A stretch of DNA of 27,446 nt from Chytridium lagenaria (GCA_025449115.1 JAHLKC010000258.1:1-27446), one strand, 5' to 3'; numbered from the stretch's first letter, positions 1 through 9,563 are shown. Notes: a model not told the origin generated them from the letters alone. Program-made: numbers and translations.

Positions 1-480
1 ACAAATAACCCTTCGGGAGGTCAAAGTCATTGAAAACAGAATTAATAAGGTGATACAGGGGCTTACCGAGGCGCTCAGAAATGCTGTTATCTGTAGCTGT
101 GCGAAATCTGAGCATGATTTATCCGGCCGTTTTTTCGGAATTTAGGTTCAAGTCAGCGACTGATATACAAATAACCCTTCGGGAGGTCAAAGTCATTGAA
201 AACATAATTAATAAGGTGGTACAGGGGGTTACCGAAACGCTCAGAAATGCTGTTATCTATAGCTGTGCAAAATCTGAGCATGATTTATCCGGCCGTTTTT
301 TCGGAATATACGTTCAAGTCACCAACTGATATAGGATTCACCCTTCCGAAGGCCAAAGTCATTGAAAACATAATTAATAAGGTGGTACAAGGTGTTGTCG
401 AAAACCTCAAAAATGGTGTTATCTATAGCTGTGCAGCATTTGAACATGATTTATCCGGCCGTTTTTGCGCTACATTGGAT
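1..480. repeat. 166-bp tandem repeat, three copies
   Basis: Three head-to-tail units begin at 1, 167 and 333, an exact 166-bp spacing. Each carries the same landmarks in order: CCCTTCGGGAGGTCAAAG, GAAAACATAATTAATAAGG, ATGCTGTTATCTATAGCTG and ATGATTTATCCGGCCGTTTTT. Copy 3 is the most diverged and stops near 480. The array probably continues left of the window. The 75-80 codon ORFs in it are by-products of the repeat. Confidence 0.95.
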
Positions 481-489
481 TAAAGTCGA

Positions 490-1350
490 CTAATTATTAA
501 TTAATAAATTTTTAAAACTTTGAATGCTCATACGGCAGTCAATTTTGCGAATTTCGACCGGGTAAAAAGCATTCCAGCATCGTGACGGTATGTACGACGT
601 TTCTTACTAAGTCACCAAAAAAAACCCCTCGGGGACCCCTATGTACCCTAACCCAATATCTATGTGTGTGCAAAAGTATCACAAAGTTCTGACCATTCAT
701 TCTCCCTCAAAATCACCTCAACATTCCCGCATTTATGTATACCATCCCGATTCCTAAGTACTCTGGCACGCGGGGAGGGTGGACCTTAATAGAGTCACTT
801 TGTACCACCCTATTCTGAGTGGTGCATGTCGTTCCTGGTATCGATATCTATGCTTGTGCAAAGTATTAGCAAATTCTGACCATTTGTTTCCATGCTATAC
901 AGACTTAAAGTTTGAAATCTCCCGATTTTTTCGGAAAATCCGCCAATCATATAGTAAACATAAATTCCATGCCACCCATTTGAGTCATACAATATATATT
1001 TAACACTGTTGCTGACATCTCTGCAAAATTTGAGCAAGATCTGACCATTAGATCTTGCCGCAGGACAGCGACAAGTCTACTAATTATTACTTATAAAAAT
1101 TTGAAACTTCCGACGCTTGTACGTCGTCGCTCAATTTTGACAATTTGATTGAGGGTTAAAACGGTTTCGAGATCGTCGCAACAAGGGCTACATTTCATAT
1201 TAAGTCAAGTCACACAAAAAAAATCGATAACCCTGTGGGGACCCCATGTACCCTAAAATGACACCCGCGCCAAAATACCCTCCATCAACTCCACCTTCAC
1301 ACAAAAACCTCACATCCCCAAATCTCTCAAATTCCCGCCGCCCCATAAAT
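490..1350. repeat. Two diverged copies of a longer repeat (about 490-740 and 1075-1350)
   Basis: Both blocks start with an AATTATTA...TTAATAAA/TTATAAA stretch, followed by a TTTGAAACTT or TTTGAATGCTC segment and a CAATTTTG(C/A)(G/C)AATTT segment. Both then have AAGTCA then a run of A, GGGGACCCC(T)ATGTACCCTAA, and end in Ca-rich sequence with ATTCCCGC near the right edge. The middle (780-1070) again shows TTTTTTCGG and TGAGCA(A/T)GAT pieces resembling the 166-bp units. Probably an old repeat family with a complex unit. No gene is seen in this stretch. Confidence 0.7.
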
Positions 1351-1361
1351 CATGAATTCTC

Positions 1362-1616
1362 CTAATCACCCTGGAGATATTCGAGGATATCTTTATGGCC
1401 ATTGTTGCGTGCACCCTTCAATGCATCCGCCGTCCATCCCTCACCTCGATGTGTATCAAGGTATTTCACAACTCCGATGTAACCGTTTGAGGCGGCCCTA
1501 TCCATCGCAGCTGTGGTGCAGCCTTCATTTCGATGGTCATTAAGGAACCCCAGCGAAGTGCCGAAAACGGGCTCCTGTATCCGGTAAAAAACAGATTTCA
1601 AGACCTTTGAGCGGTG
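1362..1616 (-). pseudogene. Ankyrin-repeat protein fragment
   Basis: A minus-strand frame is open from just after a TGA at 1617-1619 to a TAG at 1362. It reads as about one and a half ankyrin-type repeats: a segment TAAMDRAASNGYIGVVKYL, then a following unit with ADALKGARNNGHKDILEYL. The alternation of A...A..NGH..V/I(V/L)(K/E)YL fits the helix-turn-helix ankyrin consensus, in the style of the large ankyrin families of chytrids and giant viruses. There is no ATG, no second complete repeat and no clear splice sites, and the surroundings are decayed repeats. I read it as a remnant of a longer ankyrin gene. A single exon of a gene whose other exons I cannot see remains possible. Confidence 0.6.
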
Positions 1617-3060
1617 TCAAAACCGTGATTGTACGTCCCTCCTCATGGGCAAGTTCCACTTTGCAAGGAAAGACCGAATTTAACAATGACCGTGTAAAGA
1701 TCTGGTGGGATGGACACATGCAGTATCGTCAGCGCTCGTCTTTGTTCCGACGCTTTGCTCCATTTCCAGAACAACCACCTTAGAGGGTAAACGAACGTTT
1801 TATTCCGTTTATATCCAGCAAAACTGCTCACGTCGGGACGTTCGGAAACCGAAATCTTGAGATGATGATAAAACCCTTGGAGGGAGATTGAGGTTGGTGT
1901 AATTGGCGTTTAAATAGGGTAGGTGCCGTTTGAAGGTAGGGTGGGAGGCTAATGGATTTCGAGCGGTAGAACTAATCGTGCCTAGCATGAAGGTTGGATT
2001 CACAGAGATAAAAAGGCGGTCACCAAAGGACAGAAACAGCAGGAAATCACTAGAACACACTTACCAAAAAAAGGCAGTTATACCGTGAACTTTCCACGCA
2101 CTCGTTATACAGGAATCTTTCTCGTGTGTGCATGAAAAATTAATAGTCAGCCAGGATGAATACTTCACGAAAGGAGCAACCATAATATTACATACTTTCT
2201 GTTCTAGTGAGAATTCAGCTCTGCGAGCATGATGGGGAGAAATGGAACAGATGAACATTTACTATTCATAGAAAAGGCTGGAAGAAACGTTTCGTAGTGC
2301 GCAAAAACGTGTTAAGATTCTTCACCTCCTTATTCTCACTCTCGATATCCGTATGTATCAGCTCTCAAACGATCCACCGCCAGCCCTGTCCCATCCGCAA
2401 GGAACAGCCGAAAACAAAATTACACTCTCACGTGATGACCCTATCGTCTGCTTGTTACTGTAATCGTTTGACCGATAAAGTACATGTAGAACGTTATGTT
2501 AGATTGATCCGTACAGGGGATTCAAGACAATATGACGGACGCGGACGGGGGAGAGAGTGCGTGATCCGCAACGCGTGATGAGGGGATCAGAGAGGTGGAG
2601 CGTGATGGGGTGATTGTAGAGGCTTAAAGTTTAGGGTGGCGACTTTTGTTTGTGTGGAAGATGACGATTGCTAAACCGCTACACACGTTCTCTAGTTCAG
2701 CACGTGAAGGAATTTCAGACTGTGCGTTTAGCCTCATGACGTGGTCATGACGAAAGGCGAGAACAGAAGATTGAGGTTAGAACGCGGGAGGAGTGAACAA
2801 AGTCTTTTAGACTCCACAACAACAGGTGTAGCTGGCGCATACACATGCATACCCATCCCCGTTCCGTCCCCTGCACTTGCCGTCTCAGCAACCTGTCTCT
2901 CCACCTCTATCCCGCTCGAAGGCTTCAATCCTTGATTCCGCAATCGTGTATTAGACAAACGAGTTCCCCCCTCCTCTTCACCGAAAAAAAACAACCATAT
3001 TCGACACCTGCTCCACTATCGCTCGAAACGGCGACACCGATCTCAACATTCCAGGCACAG
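1617..3060. other. Stretch without a recognisable gene
   Basis: Several 60-90 codon frames are open on both strands (minus 1809-2060 and 2734-2994; plus 2297-2578). None matches a family I recognise, and they overlap one another on opposite strands. A minus-strand gene in 1640-2260 cannot be excluded, but the only apparent intron there (GTAAGTGTGTTCTAG near 2050-2065) would be too short to splice. Confidence 0.4.
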
Positions 3061-3200
3061 CCAGTCTATTCATTCATTCATCCCTCCTATCCATCCATTC
3101 ATCTATGCGTCCACCCATCCGTTTATCCATTTATCCATCCATTTTTTCATCTATCCATCTACACATCCACTTCATCCATCCATCCAAATATGTCCTGCAT
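3060..3200. repeat. CATC/CATT microsatellite-like tract
   Basis: Irregular runs of CATCCATT, CATCCATC and TTCATTCATT occupy this interval. They give the plus-strand frame its Ser-Ile-His-Pro-rich translation. This is low-complexity sequence. A short open segment at about 3270-3366, preceded by CTTAACAG, could be an exon end but has no recognisable product. Confidence 0.8.
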
Positions 3201-3489
3201 GCATAGAATACATTTGTGGGCCCACACCAGTGACCACATTGACCTCTGCAATCTTAACAGTTTTCTCCAGCAGACGACGCAAAGCATTAACCATCCACAC
3301 GGTCTCCGGTCAAGGCGAAGGATCAACCGTCAACATAAAAACTTCACCGGTGATCGTCCCTTCTTAAAATCGCAAACGGGATATGATGTTGTTGATGATG
3401 GAGCAACAATCGGATCAGGCAGGCTAAATCTTATCAGTTTTCCTTCTTAAATACACCCACATACCTCTCCAGCTTCCAAAGTGTTCCCA

Positions 3490-3729
3490 CTATTCAATCG
3501 AGCAACAATCGCTGAGTCTTGGGGATAATGCGGTTCGGATGATATGGTGAATGCTTGAACCCAAGGCGAGAGAACGTGAGAGGGTAATTACGAGGATCGA
3601 GTAGAAAGCGATGGTGGGGTTGGTTTGAATGATAAGGAATTGGAAGAGAAGGTAGCAGATGTTGGCATTCTTTTGTTGCACATAGAGTCGTCGTAGACGA
3701 CGGTATCTCGTATTCGTTATAACGTGGGG
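3490..3729 (-). CDS. Hydrophobic ORF, possible terminal exon or remnant of a membrane protein
   Basis: The minus strand is open for 79 codons from just after a TGA at 3730-3732 to a TAG. The translation begins with a strongly basic stretch (RYRRLRRLYVQQKN). Two long hydrophobic segments follow: ICYLLFQFLIIQ, and FYSILVITLSRSLALGSSI across a TNPTIA turn. A basic stretch followed by paired membrane helices resembles the last helices of a multi-pass receptor, but I cannot assign a family. There is no in-frame ATG, so it would have to be the last exon of a gene entering from the right, or a fragment. The opposite frame is also open for 79 codons, which lowers confidence. Confidence 0.3.
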   Translation of the reverse strand, partial: PHVITNTRYRRLRRLYVQQKNANICYLLFQFLIIQTNPTIAFYSILVITLSRSLALGSSIHHIIRTALSPRLSDCCSIE

Positions 3730-4011
3730 TCATGATTGTTTCCCTTTATCGACACTGCCACCACACTGCGACCCAACCTTTTTATATCCAACACACTAGC
3801 CTGGCTATTGGCGGCATGACTGATGCATTGCTGGTAGTTGCGGCAATTCCCCCATATATTCGACTCTCCATTCATCCATCGTCACATCCTGTACTTGCTG
3901 CATTTCGCTTTACCCCCCCGGTGTGGTATTCAATAAACCATTTAAGTAAAGCACCGACAAAATAAAAAAATAACATGAATCGAGTAAAAAAGGTGAGAAG
4001 ATATGAAATGT
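3730..4011. other. No gene seen
   Basis: This holds short CATC-rich sequence, an A-rich stretch near 3960 and a TTTATTTGAAG element at 4011-4021. Read on the minus strand, that element contains AATAAA and could serve as a polyadenylation signal for the exon-like ORF at 4012-4155. Nothing else here is convincing. Confidence 0.4.
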
Positions 4012-4155
4012 TTATTTGAAGATTACAGAAGCGACCAACAAGATCCAAACGTCAAGTCTTCCACACCACCCCAAAGAGGTGCTTGACACAGGCGCGTTTC
4101 TTTGATTTAGATGGGAATCGCCATGAGCCATATAACCCATCATCTGAATGTTGAG
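4012..4155 (-). CDS. Possible last exon with hydrophobic C-terminus
   Basis: On the minus strand CTTTTAG, a plausible splice acceptor, precedes an open frame of 47 codons starting LNIQMMGYMAHGD. It ends with the hydrophobic segment VWILLVASVIFK and a TAA that overlaps an AATAAA motif. A short hydrophobic C-terminus could be a membrane or GPI-type tail. The product is not recognised. The piece lies downstream, on the same strand, of the triplicated cassette at 4216-4824 and may belong to the same transcription unit. Confidence 0.25.
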   Translation of the reverse strand, partial: LNIQMMGYMAHGDSHLNQRNAPVSSTSLGWCGRLDVWILLVASVIFK

Positions 4156-4215
4156 CTAAAAGGTGGAAGAATATCTGATAATAAAAGAGTTTAGAAATGT
4201 GATGAAAGTTGAGAT

Positions 4216-4824
4216 CTTCTAATATACAGAGTCAACTTTAACTTACATCGGCGCCAGCGTCATCCGTCCATCACCAGACCCTTGCCGAGAACCGAGCTCC
4301 GGCCTTACCGAGAGCCCATAAGCCTTGACGCCCGCAAGCATCGCAGCGTAGGTTCAACCACAGTCGTTTGGTTGCTAAAAAAAAAAAAAAAAGTTAGTTA
4401 GATGGCATTTCAGGGGTCATCAAGAATAAAAAATAAAAGTCCTTTCAATCTTCTAATATACAGAGTCAACTTTAACTTACATCGGCGCCAGCGTCATCCG
4501 TCCATCACCAGACCCTTGCCGAGAACCGAGCTCCGGCCTGACCGAGAGCCCATAAGCCTTGACGCCCGCAAGCATCGCAGCGTAGGTTCAACCACAGTCG
4601 TTTGGTTTCTAAAAAAAATATTAGTTAGATGACATTTCAGGGGTCATCAAGAATAAAAAGTCCTTTCAATCTTCTAATATACAGAGTCAACTTTAACTTA
4701 CATCGGCGCCAGCGTCATCCGTCCATCACCAGACCCTTGCCGAGAACCGAGCTCCGGCCTGACCGAGAGCCCATAAGCCTTGACGCCCGCAAGCATCGCA
4801 GCGTAGGTTCAACCACAGTCGTTG
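4216..4824 (-). repeat. Triplicated exon-like cassette (period 234 and 221 bp)
   Basis: Three near-identical copies start at 4216, 4450 and 4671 (plus-strand landmark CTTCTAATATACAGAG). Read on the minus strand, each holds a GC-rich core of about 128 nt ending GGCGCCGAT and followed by GTAAGTTAAAG, a perfect-looking donor. The AT-rich spacers between copies have CATCTAACTAA followed by a T-run and TTAG: branch point, polypyrimidine tract and acceptor. The layout is that of exon-intron-exon-intron tandem duplication. The core has stops in all three frames (one frame runs through the first copy to GKGLVMDG and stop), so it is either non-coding, decayed or spliced in an unusual way. Copy 1 differs by creating GGTAAGG inside the core. 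Confidence 0.8.
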
Positions 4825-5185
4825 TATACTTCCGACTTAAAGACTTTAGGGCACCAATGACATCGCTTGGGAAAACGATAAAAGCATTGATTTGCGAACG
4901 TTACATGGTATGAAGAGACGGTGATAGGTCCATTTCCATTTGTGGATGTCGGGACTTTGAGTTGATAGGCATAGATGGTTTTTTCAAAGGGCACGGTTTT
5001 CTTTCCGAAGGTTCTTGACCTCGCTGTCCTGTTTTGATGTCAAAATTATGTGCGAGGGAACAAGGTATGTATACCTCTTTTTCATCAACAGCTCGAAGAC
5101 TTTCTAAATCTCTTGCAAGGATATCACATTCCTCAACAAGTTTTTCACGACGATCGCTAATGAAGGGCAAAGTTAGATTCCCCAC
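4717..5185 (-). pseudogene. Coiled-coil gene remnant upstream of the cassette
   Basis: On the minus strand a frame reads EKLVEECDILARDLESLRAV and reaches a possible donor GAAAAAGAG/GTATAC. A 46-nt intron would end in AAAACAG. The next exon continues the heptad pattern (DSEVKNLRKENRAL) and then hits TGA. Skipping one T restores a frame reading EKTIYAYQLKV that runs on to YNDCG. Another frame, from about 4908, reads NAFIVFPSDVIGALKSLSRK and runs into the first cassette copy, ending at 4717. Leucine spacing and charge suggest a coiled coil; the family is not recognised. The single-base break suggests a pseudogene. Confidence 0.4.
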
Positions 5186-5318
5186 TCTTTTCCGTTTTTG
5201 AGATTCTGGAAATTTCTAACCCACTTCATTCTCATTCACTTCACCACCACACCCATCTGCTTGCGCACTCGTAACCCCAACAGAATTCACTTTTACGTCC
5301 AGAAACCTACCAACCAAT

Positions 5319-5790
5319 ATGCCGAAGAGACAGAAGCTTCCAAAGGTGCCGATGTCGCCACTCGCAATTCCTCCACGCTTAAAAAAAAGACCACAGCTCC
5401 TGCCCTTCCGGCAAAGAAGCCACCCGTAAAGAAGGCTGCCACCGTTGCAAAGAAGGACACGGCCAAGAAGTCCACCGCCAAGGGCAAGAAGGATGAGGAG
5501 AAACCTGAGGCTGATGAGCCAGAGGCCGAGGACAAGAAGCCACCCGTAAAGAAGGCTGCCGCCGGTGCAAAGAAGGAGACGGCCAAGAAGTCCACCACCA
5601 AGGAGGAGAAAACTGAGGCTGAAGCCAGAGGCCAAGGATAAGACTAGGAAGACTGGCGGCAAGAAGCGTAAGGCTGATGAGGAGCCCGAAGAGAAGAAGG
5701 TTGCTGAGCCTAAGGCTTCCCTGCTGCCCCTGGGAAAGGCAACGACAAGAAGCCAGGGTTAGGGTTATCCGGTGTAGCATGTACTGGGAC
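5319..5790 (+). pseudogene. Lysine-rich histone-H1-like gene, broken by frameshifts
   Basis: The sequence encodes a Lys/Ala/Pro-rich basic protein like the C-terminal tail of linker histone H1. A 120-bp (40-codon) unit is repeated at 5414 and 5534: KKPPVKKAA followed by KKxTAKKST and an acidic E/D-rich stretch. The frame must change at least three times. The ATG at 5319 (MPKRQKLPK) is out of frame with the repeats, probably through the A8 run near 5382. After about 5625 the frame moves to one reading KDKTRKTGGKKRKADEEPEE. After KAS near 5722 a third frame reads APGKGNDKKPG. No globular H1 winged-helix domain is visible. A nuclear DNA-binding role is inferred from composition only. Confidence 0.7.
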
Positions 5791-6530
5791 ATGTGGCAGC
5801 TGAATTCGCCAAGTTAACGGCTTGGTTCAAAGCCCCAAAACCAGGTACTCTAAACCTCCGTGAGCTCTTTTTCATGACTTTCTGTGTTAAACTTGTCAGA
5901 TTTATTTCTCAAAAATAAATAAATGTCATAATTGACTATCAGTGATTTTGCACGGAGTTCATATTTCTAAAGCCTTGATGTTGGCACTTTGCTGTGGTCC
6001 CTATACTCTGGTATAACTGATAGACGCGTTCTGACACGTCAAGGAGATTCAGTTTCTTCTCCTCTTCATTCGCTGTCAGACAGTTTTTCTCTGAGTTGTT
6101 TGTTTACTCTTTATGTTAATTTTAGTCTAAGTCTTTTGCCCTCTGGTTTATCCGCGCCTATATGCGGACGTGTCAAGTGAATAAAGCCTTATTCTCAACC
6201 TGTTTGGTTTGGTGTGATTATTGGTCTTTATTGACCGTGAACCATCATGAAGTTCACAGCATCTTTAAAATTGTTGCCAACATTGTGAATATTAGGATGA
6301 AAAGGCAAACCCTTGTACTCTCTTGCATCGAAACTTCAATAAACATATTATATTTAGTATTTACACTTCATGAGAAAATTGCTAGAAAATATTGAAGAGA
6401 CGAATAATTTAATGATTTTATAAATGAAATTCTTTTGCAGAATAGCAACGCCTAGATTTCTGGAAAAGTACCGAGATAAGTATTTAATAAATATCTCAGA
6501 ACGACATTTTTTTTATCATTTTAGCCCCCC
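5790..6530. other. Gene-free stretch, possible LTR-like fragment
   Basis: This is AT-rich sequence with no convincing frame. Around 5978-6250 a segment starting TGTTGGCAC contains CTGACACGTCAAGG, GGACGTGTCAAGTG and AATAAAGCC followed by a T-rich tail, somewhat like the R-U5 part of a retroelement LTR. No second copy, target duplication or element body is visible, so this is only a suggestion. Confidence 0.2.
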
Positions 6531-6555
6531 TTTGTTAATTTGTGCAACTTCCGGT

Positions 6556-6690
6556 GGTCCCAATTTAATTAGTGATTTTTTCATTAATTGATTTGGGACC
6601 ACTGGTCCCAATTTAATTAGTGATTTTTTCATTAATTGATTTGGGACCAGTGGTCCCATTTCAATTAGTCAACTTTCTATTAATTGTTTA
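6556..6690. repeat. 48-bp tandem hairpin units (two good, one decayed)
   Basis: Two units at 6556-6600 and 6604-6648, and a decayed third from 6652, repeat with a 48-bp period. Each unit is an imperfect inverted repeat: GGTCCCAATTTAATTAG at the left pairs with TTAATTGATTTGGGACC at the right, leaving a T-rich loop. It resembles a tandem pair of miniature inverted-repeat elements. Confidence 0.9.
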
Positions 6691-7244
6691 AGGCCAGCAT
6701 TCCCATCCTACTCCTCGGCGGCACCCTACCTTACTCTCTCCCTTCCCATCACCAAAACTCCTTTACTAAGCGCTTTCATCTCCTACTCCCTTCCCGTCAC
6801 CCTCTTCCTCCCTTCCCATCATGACGACTACTTCACCACTCTTATGAGAGGCAGGAAGAGGTTTAAGCCCTCTACTGTTCAGTTCCTGTCGTCTGCGGCA
6901 TGACCACCTTCTCAATCCTGTTTAAGTTATTGCTTCATAGGGGTTCGAACCCCCTATGCGGCATATATACCTCTATGAAAAAAGGTGTTGGCGTGATGTT
7001 AGTGACCAAAAAAAGCATTTGTAGAGAAAGATAGTTTTAATGCATGAAGATGATATTATTTATGTAAAATTGTTCACTCTATAGATAAATGGCATAACCC
7101 TCCAACCATAATGCCCGTATAACTTGTGATCTTGCCGCGACCATGCGCACGAATTTAGGATTAGCAAATTTTTTCAGTGAATCTCATCTCTTGAACAAAG
7201 AAGTGCTGGAGAGGTATTTCCTCAAGAATCTAGGGAGTTTCAAG
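6690..7244. other. No gene seen; isolated B-box-like palindrome
   Basis: Pyrimidine-rich sequence (CCTCCCTTCCC type) occupies 6700-6830. At 6938-6962 a perfect 5-bp stem encloses TTCGAAC, as in a tRNA T-arm or pol III B box, but no matching acceptor strand (GCCGCAT) or anticodon arm is present upstream. The rest is AT-rich and featureless. Confidence 0.4.
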
Positions 7245-7349
7245 ATTCCACTCCACCAAATTGGCTGAAGCATGCCAACATTCCACTCCACCAAATTAGC
7301 TGAAGCATGCCAACATTCCGCTCCACCAAGTGGCTGAAGCATGCCAACA
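7245..7349. repeat. 35-bp tandem repeat, three copies
   Basis: The unit ATTCCACTCCACCAAATTGG continues with CTGAAGCATGCCAAC and recurs at 7245, 7280 and 7315. The third copy is two bases shorter. There is no associated coding frame. Confidence 0.9.
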
Positions 7350-7760
7350 TGTTAACTGCAAATGAGAAAAATGACGAGTAAGATTGAACCGCCACATAAT
7401 TTTTTGTCTCAGTAAACTTTTTTGCTCATATTCAGGATATCTCTACGCAATACTATGGCTTGGAAACACATTATTGATATCCATGATGGTTGTTATGGCA
7501 ATCAGGAGATTAAGGAGTTCTGATTTTCAAAGGTCACTTCCCCCTTAGAGACTCTCAAGCCAAGTTACAATCGGTAAGTGTTTTAGATTGTTTAAAAATT
7601 GGTAACCAGACTGGCAACAGAACTTAGACTTAATTATCAATTTACCATCTATATAGTCAAACCAGATACCATAAAGGAGTGTATTTCTGTAATGTAGGAT
7701 GTGGAAACCGTGCCTTCCTTCAAAAAATTTAAAGAAGTTAGTGGATACCTCAAACGTTAA

Positions 7761-7970
7761 ACCTGGCAGTTTGGTGAAGCCCAAGAGGTTCAACCTCCAG
7801 CATTACTTTCTATTGATGACATACTGCCAGATGCAGACTTTAAAGTTCTGATGAAGTTTCTTCAAAGGTTATATCAGATCATTGCATCCAACCAGGCCGC
7901 TGTGCCTATGTCGGAATGGACAGCAGACGTGTTATTCTACAACACGCTTGTTGGAGTGTGTTCAGCCTGA
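7761..7970 (+). pseudogene. Unrecognised ORF remnant
   Basis: The plus strand is open for 69 codons from just after a TAA at 7758-7760 to TGA. It begins TWQFGEAQEVQPPALLSIDD and continues with ADFKVLMKFLQRLYQIIASN, then MSEWTADVLFYNTLVGVCSA. Before the TAA the same frame reads VPSFKKFKEVSGYLKR, so the stop looks like a mutation within a longer coding region. Amino-acid composition and helix-like spacing look like real protein, but I recognise no family. It may be a cargo or accessory gene of a decayed mobile element, given the transposon-rich surroundings. Confidence 0.35.
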
Positions 7971-8149
7971 AGTTCATGTAAATTAGCTAGTATTTGCTTA
8001 GTTTTCTTTCTTACCTCTACTGTTTCAAATGATTTATTGATATATCAAATCTGTCCAATTCCGCTCCAGAGCTAAGGATGGCACTTGGTAGAAGATGGGA
8101 GAGAATAAAGAAGGAGGTCTGGGACATAGAGAGCATCACGTCCCGCCGG

Positions 8150-8508
8150 CGGGATCGTTGAGAGAGAAGTGTGTAGAAGAACAGAGATAAGAAGGGGGAA
8201 AAAAAAAAAAGAAGAAGTTGAGATGGAAGGAAGACCATTTTACACACAGCCTCAGGATTTAACCATATCTACCCAGGCGACAATCCGTATAAACAAAAGG
8301 AGTAAGAAGGGAGAGAGGAAGACAAAAGTTAGTTGGTCCGCTTGTCAGGCTATGGGGTACTCTGGGCTGTGAGGATTAGTAGTGCATCCGGTACACACAA
8401 AGAAATATGTGAAAATGAGAGAAGGCTAAGTTGAAACAGGAGAAGAGAAACTACGGAGGATGACTAGGGGGGGAAGATTAAACAGAAAAAAGAAGAAAAA
8501 TGAGCATG
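8150..8508. other. Purine-rich gene-free stretch
   Basis: A/G-rich low-complexity sequence (GAGAGAAG, A10 run near 8200) with no supported gene. Confidence 0.5.
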
Positions 8509-8817
8509 CTACGGGGGGGGGGGGTCTTCAGGTTCAACCTCCCGGAGGTGATTGAGGATTTCTTGAGCTGCCTGGAGGATGAGCACTAAGATTCCCTCCT
8601 GAAGCCGTGTCGGGGTCATCTGCGCAAATTCAAGTTCTGCGGTGTTGAAGGTGAGATCCTGGCAGGGTAGAAGGTCAAAGAGGCGTGAGCAAATGCGCTC
8701 AATGGCGGTGACAATGGCGTTGATCTGAGGGCGGTGATGTTTCTTGAAAATTAGGCAGGAGATGGCAGAGTCGAGGATGGTGGGGCCTGGTGCAGAATGG
8801 GGAAGGAGGTTTCTTAC
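8509..8817 (-). pseudogene. Unrecognised minus-strand ORF, part of a broken gene
   Basis: The minus strand is open for 102 codons ending at TAG after a C12 run (EPEDPPPP). Recognisable segments are HRPQINAIVTAIERICSRLF, LPCQDLTFNTAELEFAQMTP and LVLILQAAQEILNHLREVEP. They are amphipathic and protein-like, with no ATG. Immediately upstream another frame reads SGGFAFYFSTEIKQLDCKG and meets this one at GTAAGAAACC. That site is either a splice donor leaving this ORF as intron or a one-base frame break joining the two. Two further minus-strand ORFs lie upstream at 8995-9207 and 9564-9695, so a decayed multi-segment gene is likely. Function unknown. Confidence 0.4.
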
Positions 8818-8994
8818 CTTTACAGTCTAATTGTTTGATTTCAGTGGAGAAGTAGAATGCAAAGCCTCCTGATTTGTGAGGCAAGGCAGCCTGAAGAAAC
8901 AAAATCCGAATGCAAGTGCGGCTGTGCTTAATAAAATACGAGGTTACTCTTCTGATTATCATTTTACAAAAAATGGCTTAATCTACCAAGCAAT

Positions 8995-9207
8995 TCACAC
9001 CAATTTTAATTTTAGATACCTGCCTACTTTACCAACAAGGCACATGGCCTTGAACTTGCAGTTGCAGCCAATGTAGGCATGAAAAGGGAAAATGCAACAA
9101 AGCTCTGTGAAGACACATCTGGGCTTGTGACCTGCATGAGGAACATTAATGTTACCATAACAGAAAACCTCAGCTTTGCCGTCAGCAACATTATACCTGA
9201 AGATGGG
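8995..9207 (-). pseudogene. Cys-rich unrecognised ORF remnant
   Basis: An open frame of 70 codons after a TAG begins PIFRYNVADGKAEVFCYGN and continues with GHKPRCVFTELCCIFPF and CNCKFKAMCLVGK. Eight cysteines in about 45 residues could be a zinc-binding or disulphide-rich patch. It lies in the same reading frame as the ORF at 8509-8817, consistent with one broken gene. The plus strand across the same interval is also open (9079-9435) but has no recognisable content. Confidence 0.3.
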
Positions 9208-9563
9208 CTAGAGTCGCGAGTTCAAATGATGGTTTCAAAATTTCATCCCAAATCTATCCTACCTATAGTATTCCACATATGGTTCTCAAGAATACTAAAT
9301 TTGAATTTCAGTTCCTCTGGCAAAAAATTTATTAGGCAAAAATTATCACTAAAATCAACTAAAAGTCGCCCCCAAATGAAGCAACAAAATTACGATACAA
9401 TAAGCCAAATATTAAAACAAATTTATATAACATAAACTAAGTCTAAATCGAAGTTAAATATGATCCAAAATAATTACAAAGAGAAAACCCCAAGACGTGT
9501 ACAATCCCGCAACTGATAATTTAAGAGGCCCCACCGCTTGATCCCATTAAAATATCTCAACTT

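Noticed and set aside
2845..3450. 201-codon plus-strand ORF as a real gene
   Set aside because: Its middle third is CATC microsatellite and the composition is His/Ser/Pro/Ile-rich from that repeat. No domain is recognisable and minus-strand frames overlap it.
4901..5185. Simple 94-codon minus-strand CDS
   Set aside because: Its first part is the coiled-coil exon, but its second half reads through what looks like a 46-nt intron in a different frame from the continuing heptads. The spliced and frame-broken reading fits better.
6930..6970. tRNA gene (T-arm with TTCGAAC loop)
   Set aside because: Only the T-stem and loop is present. The partner of the would-be acceptor ATGCGGC, the D-arm and the anticodon arm are all missing on both strands.
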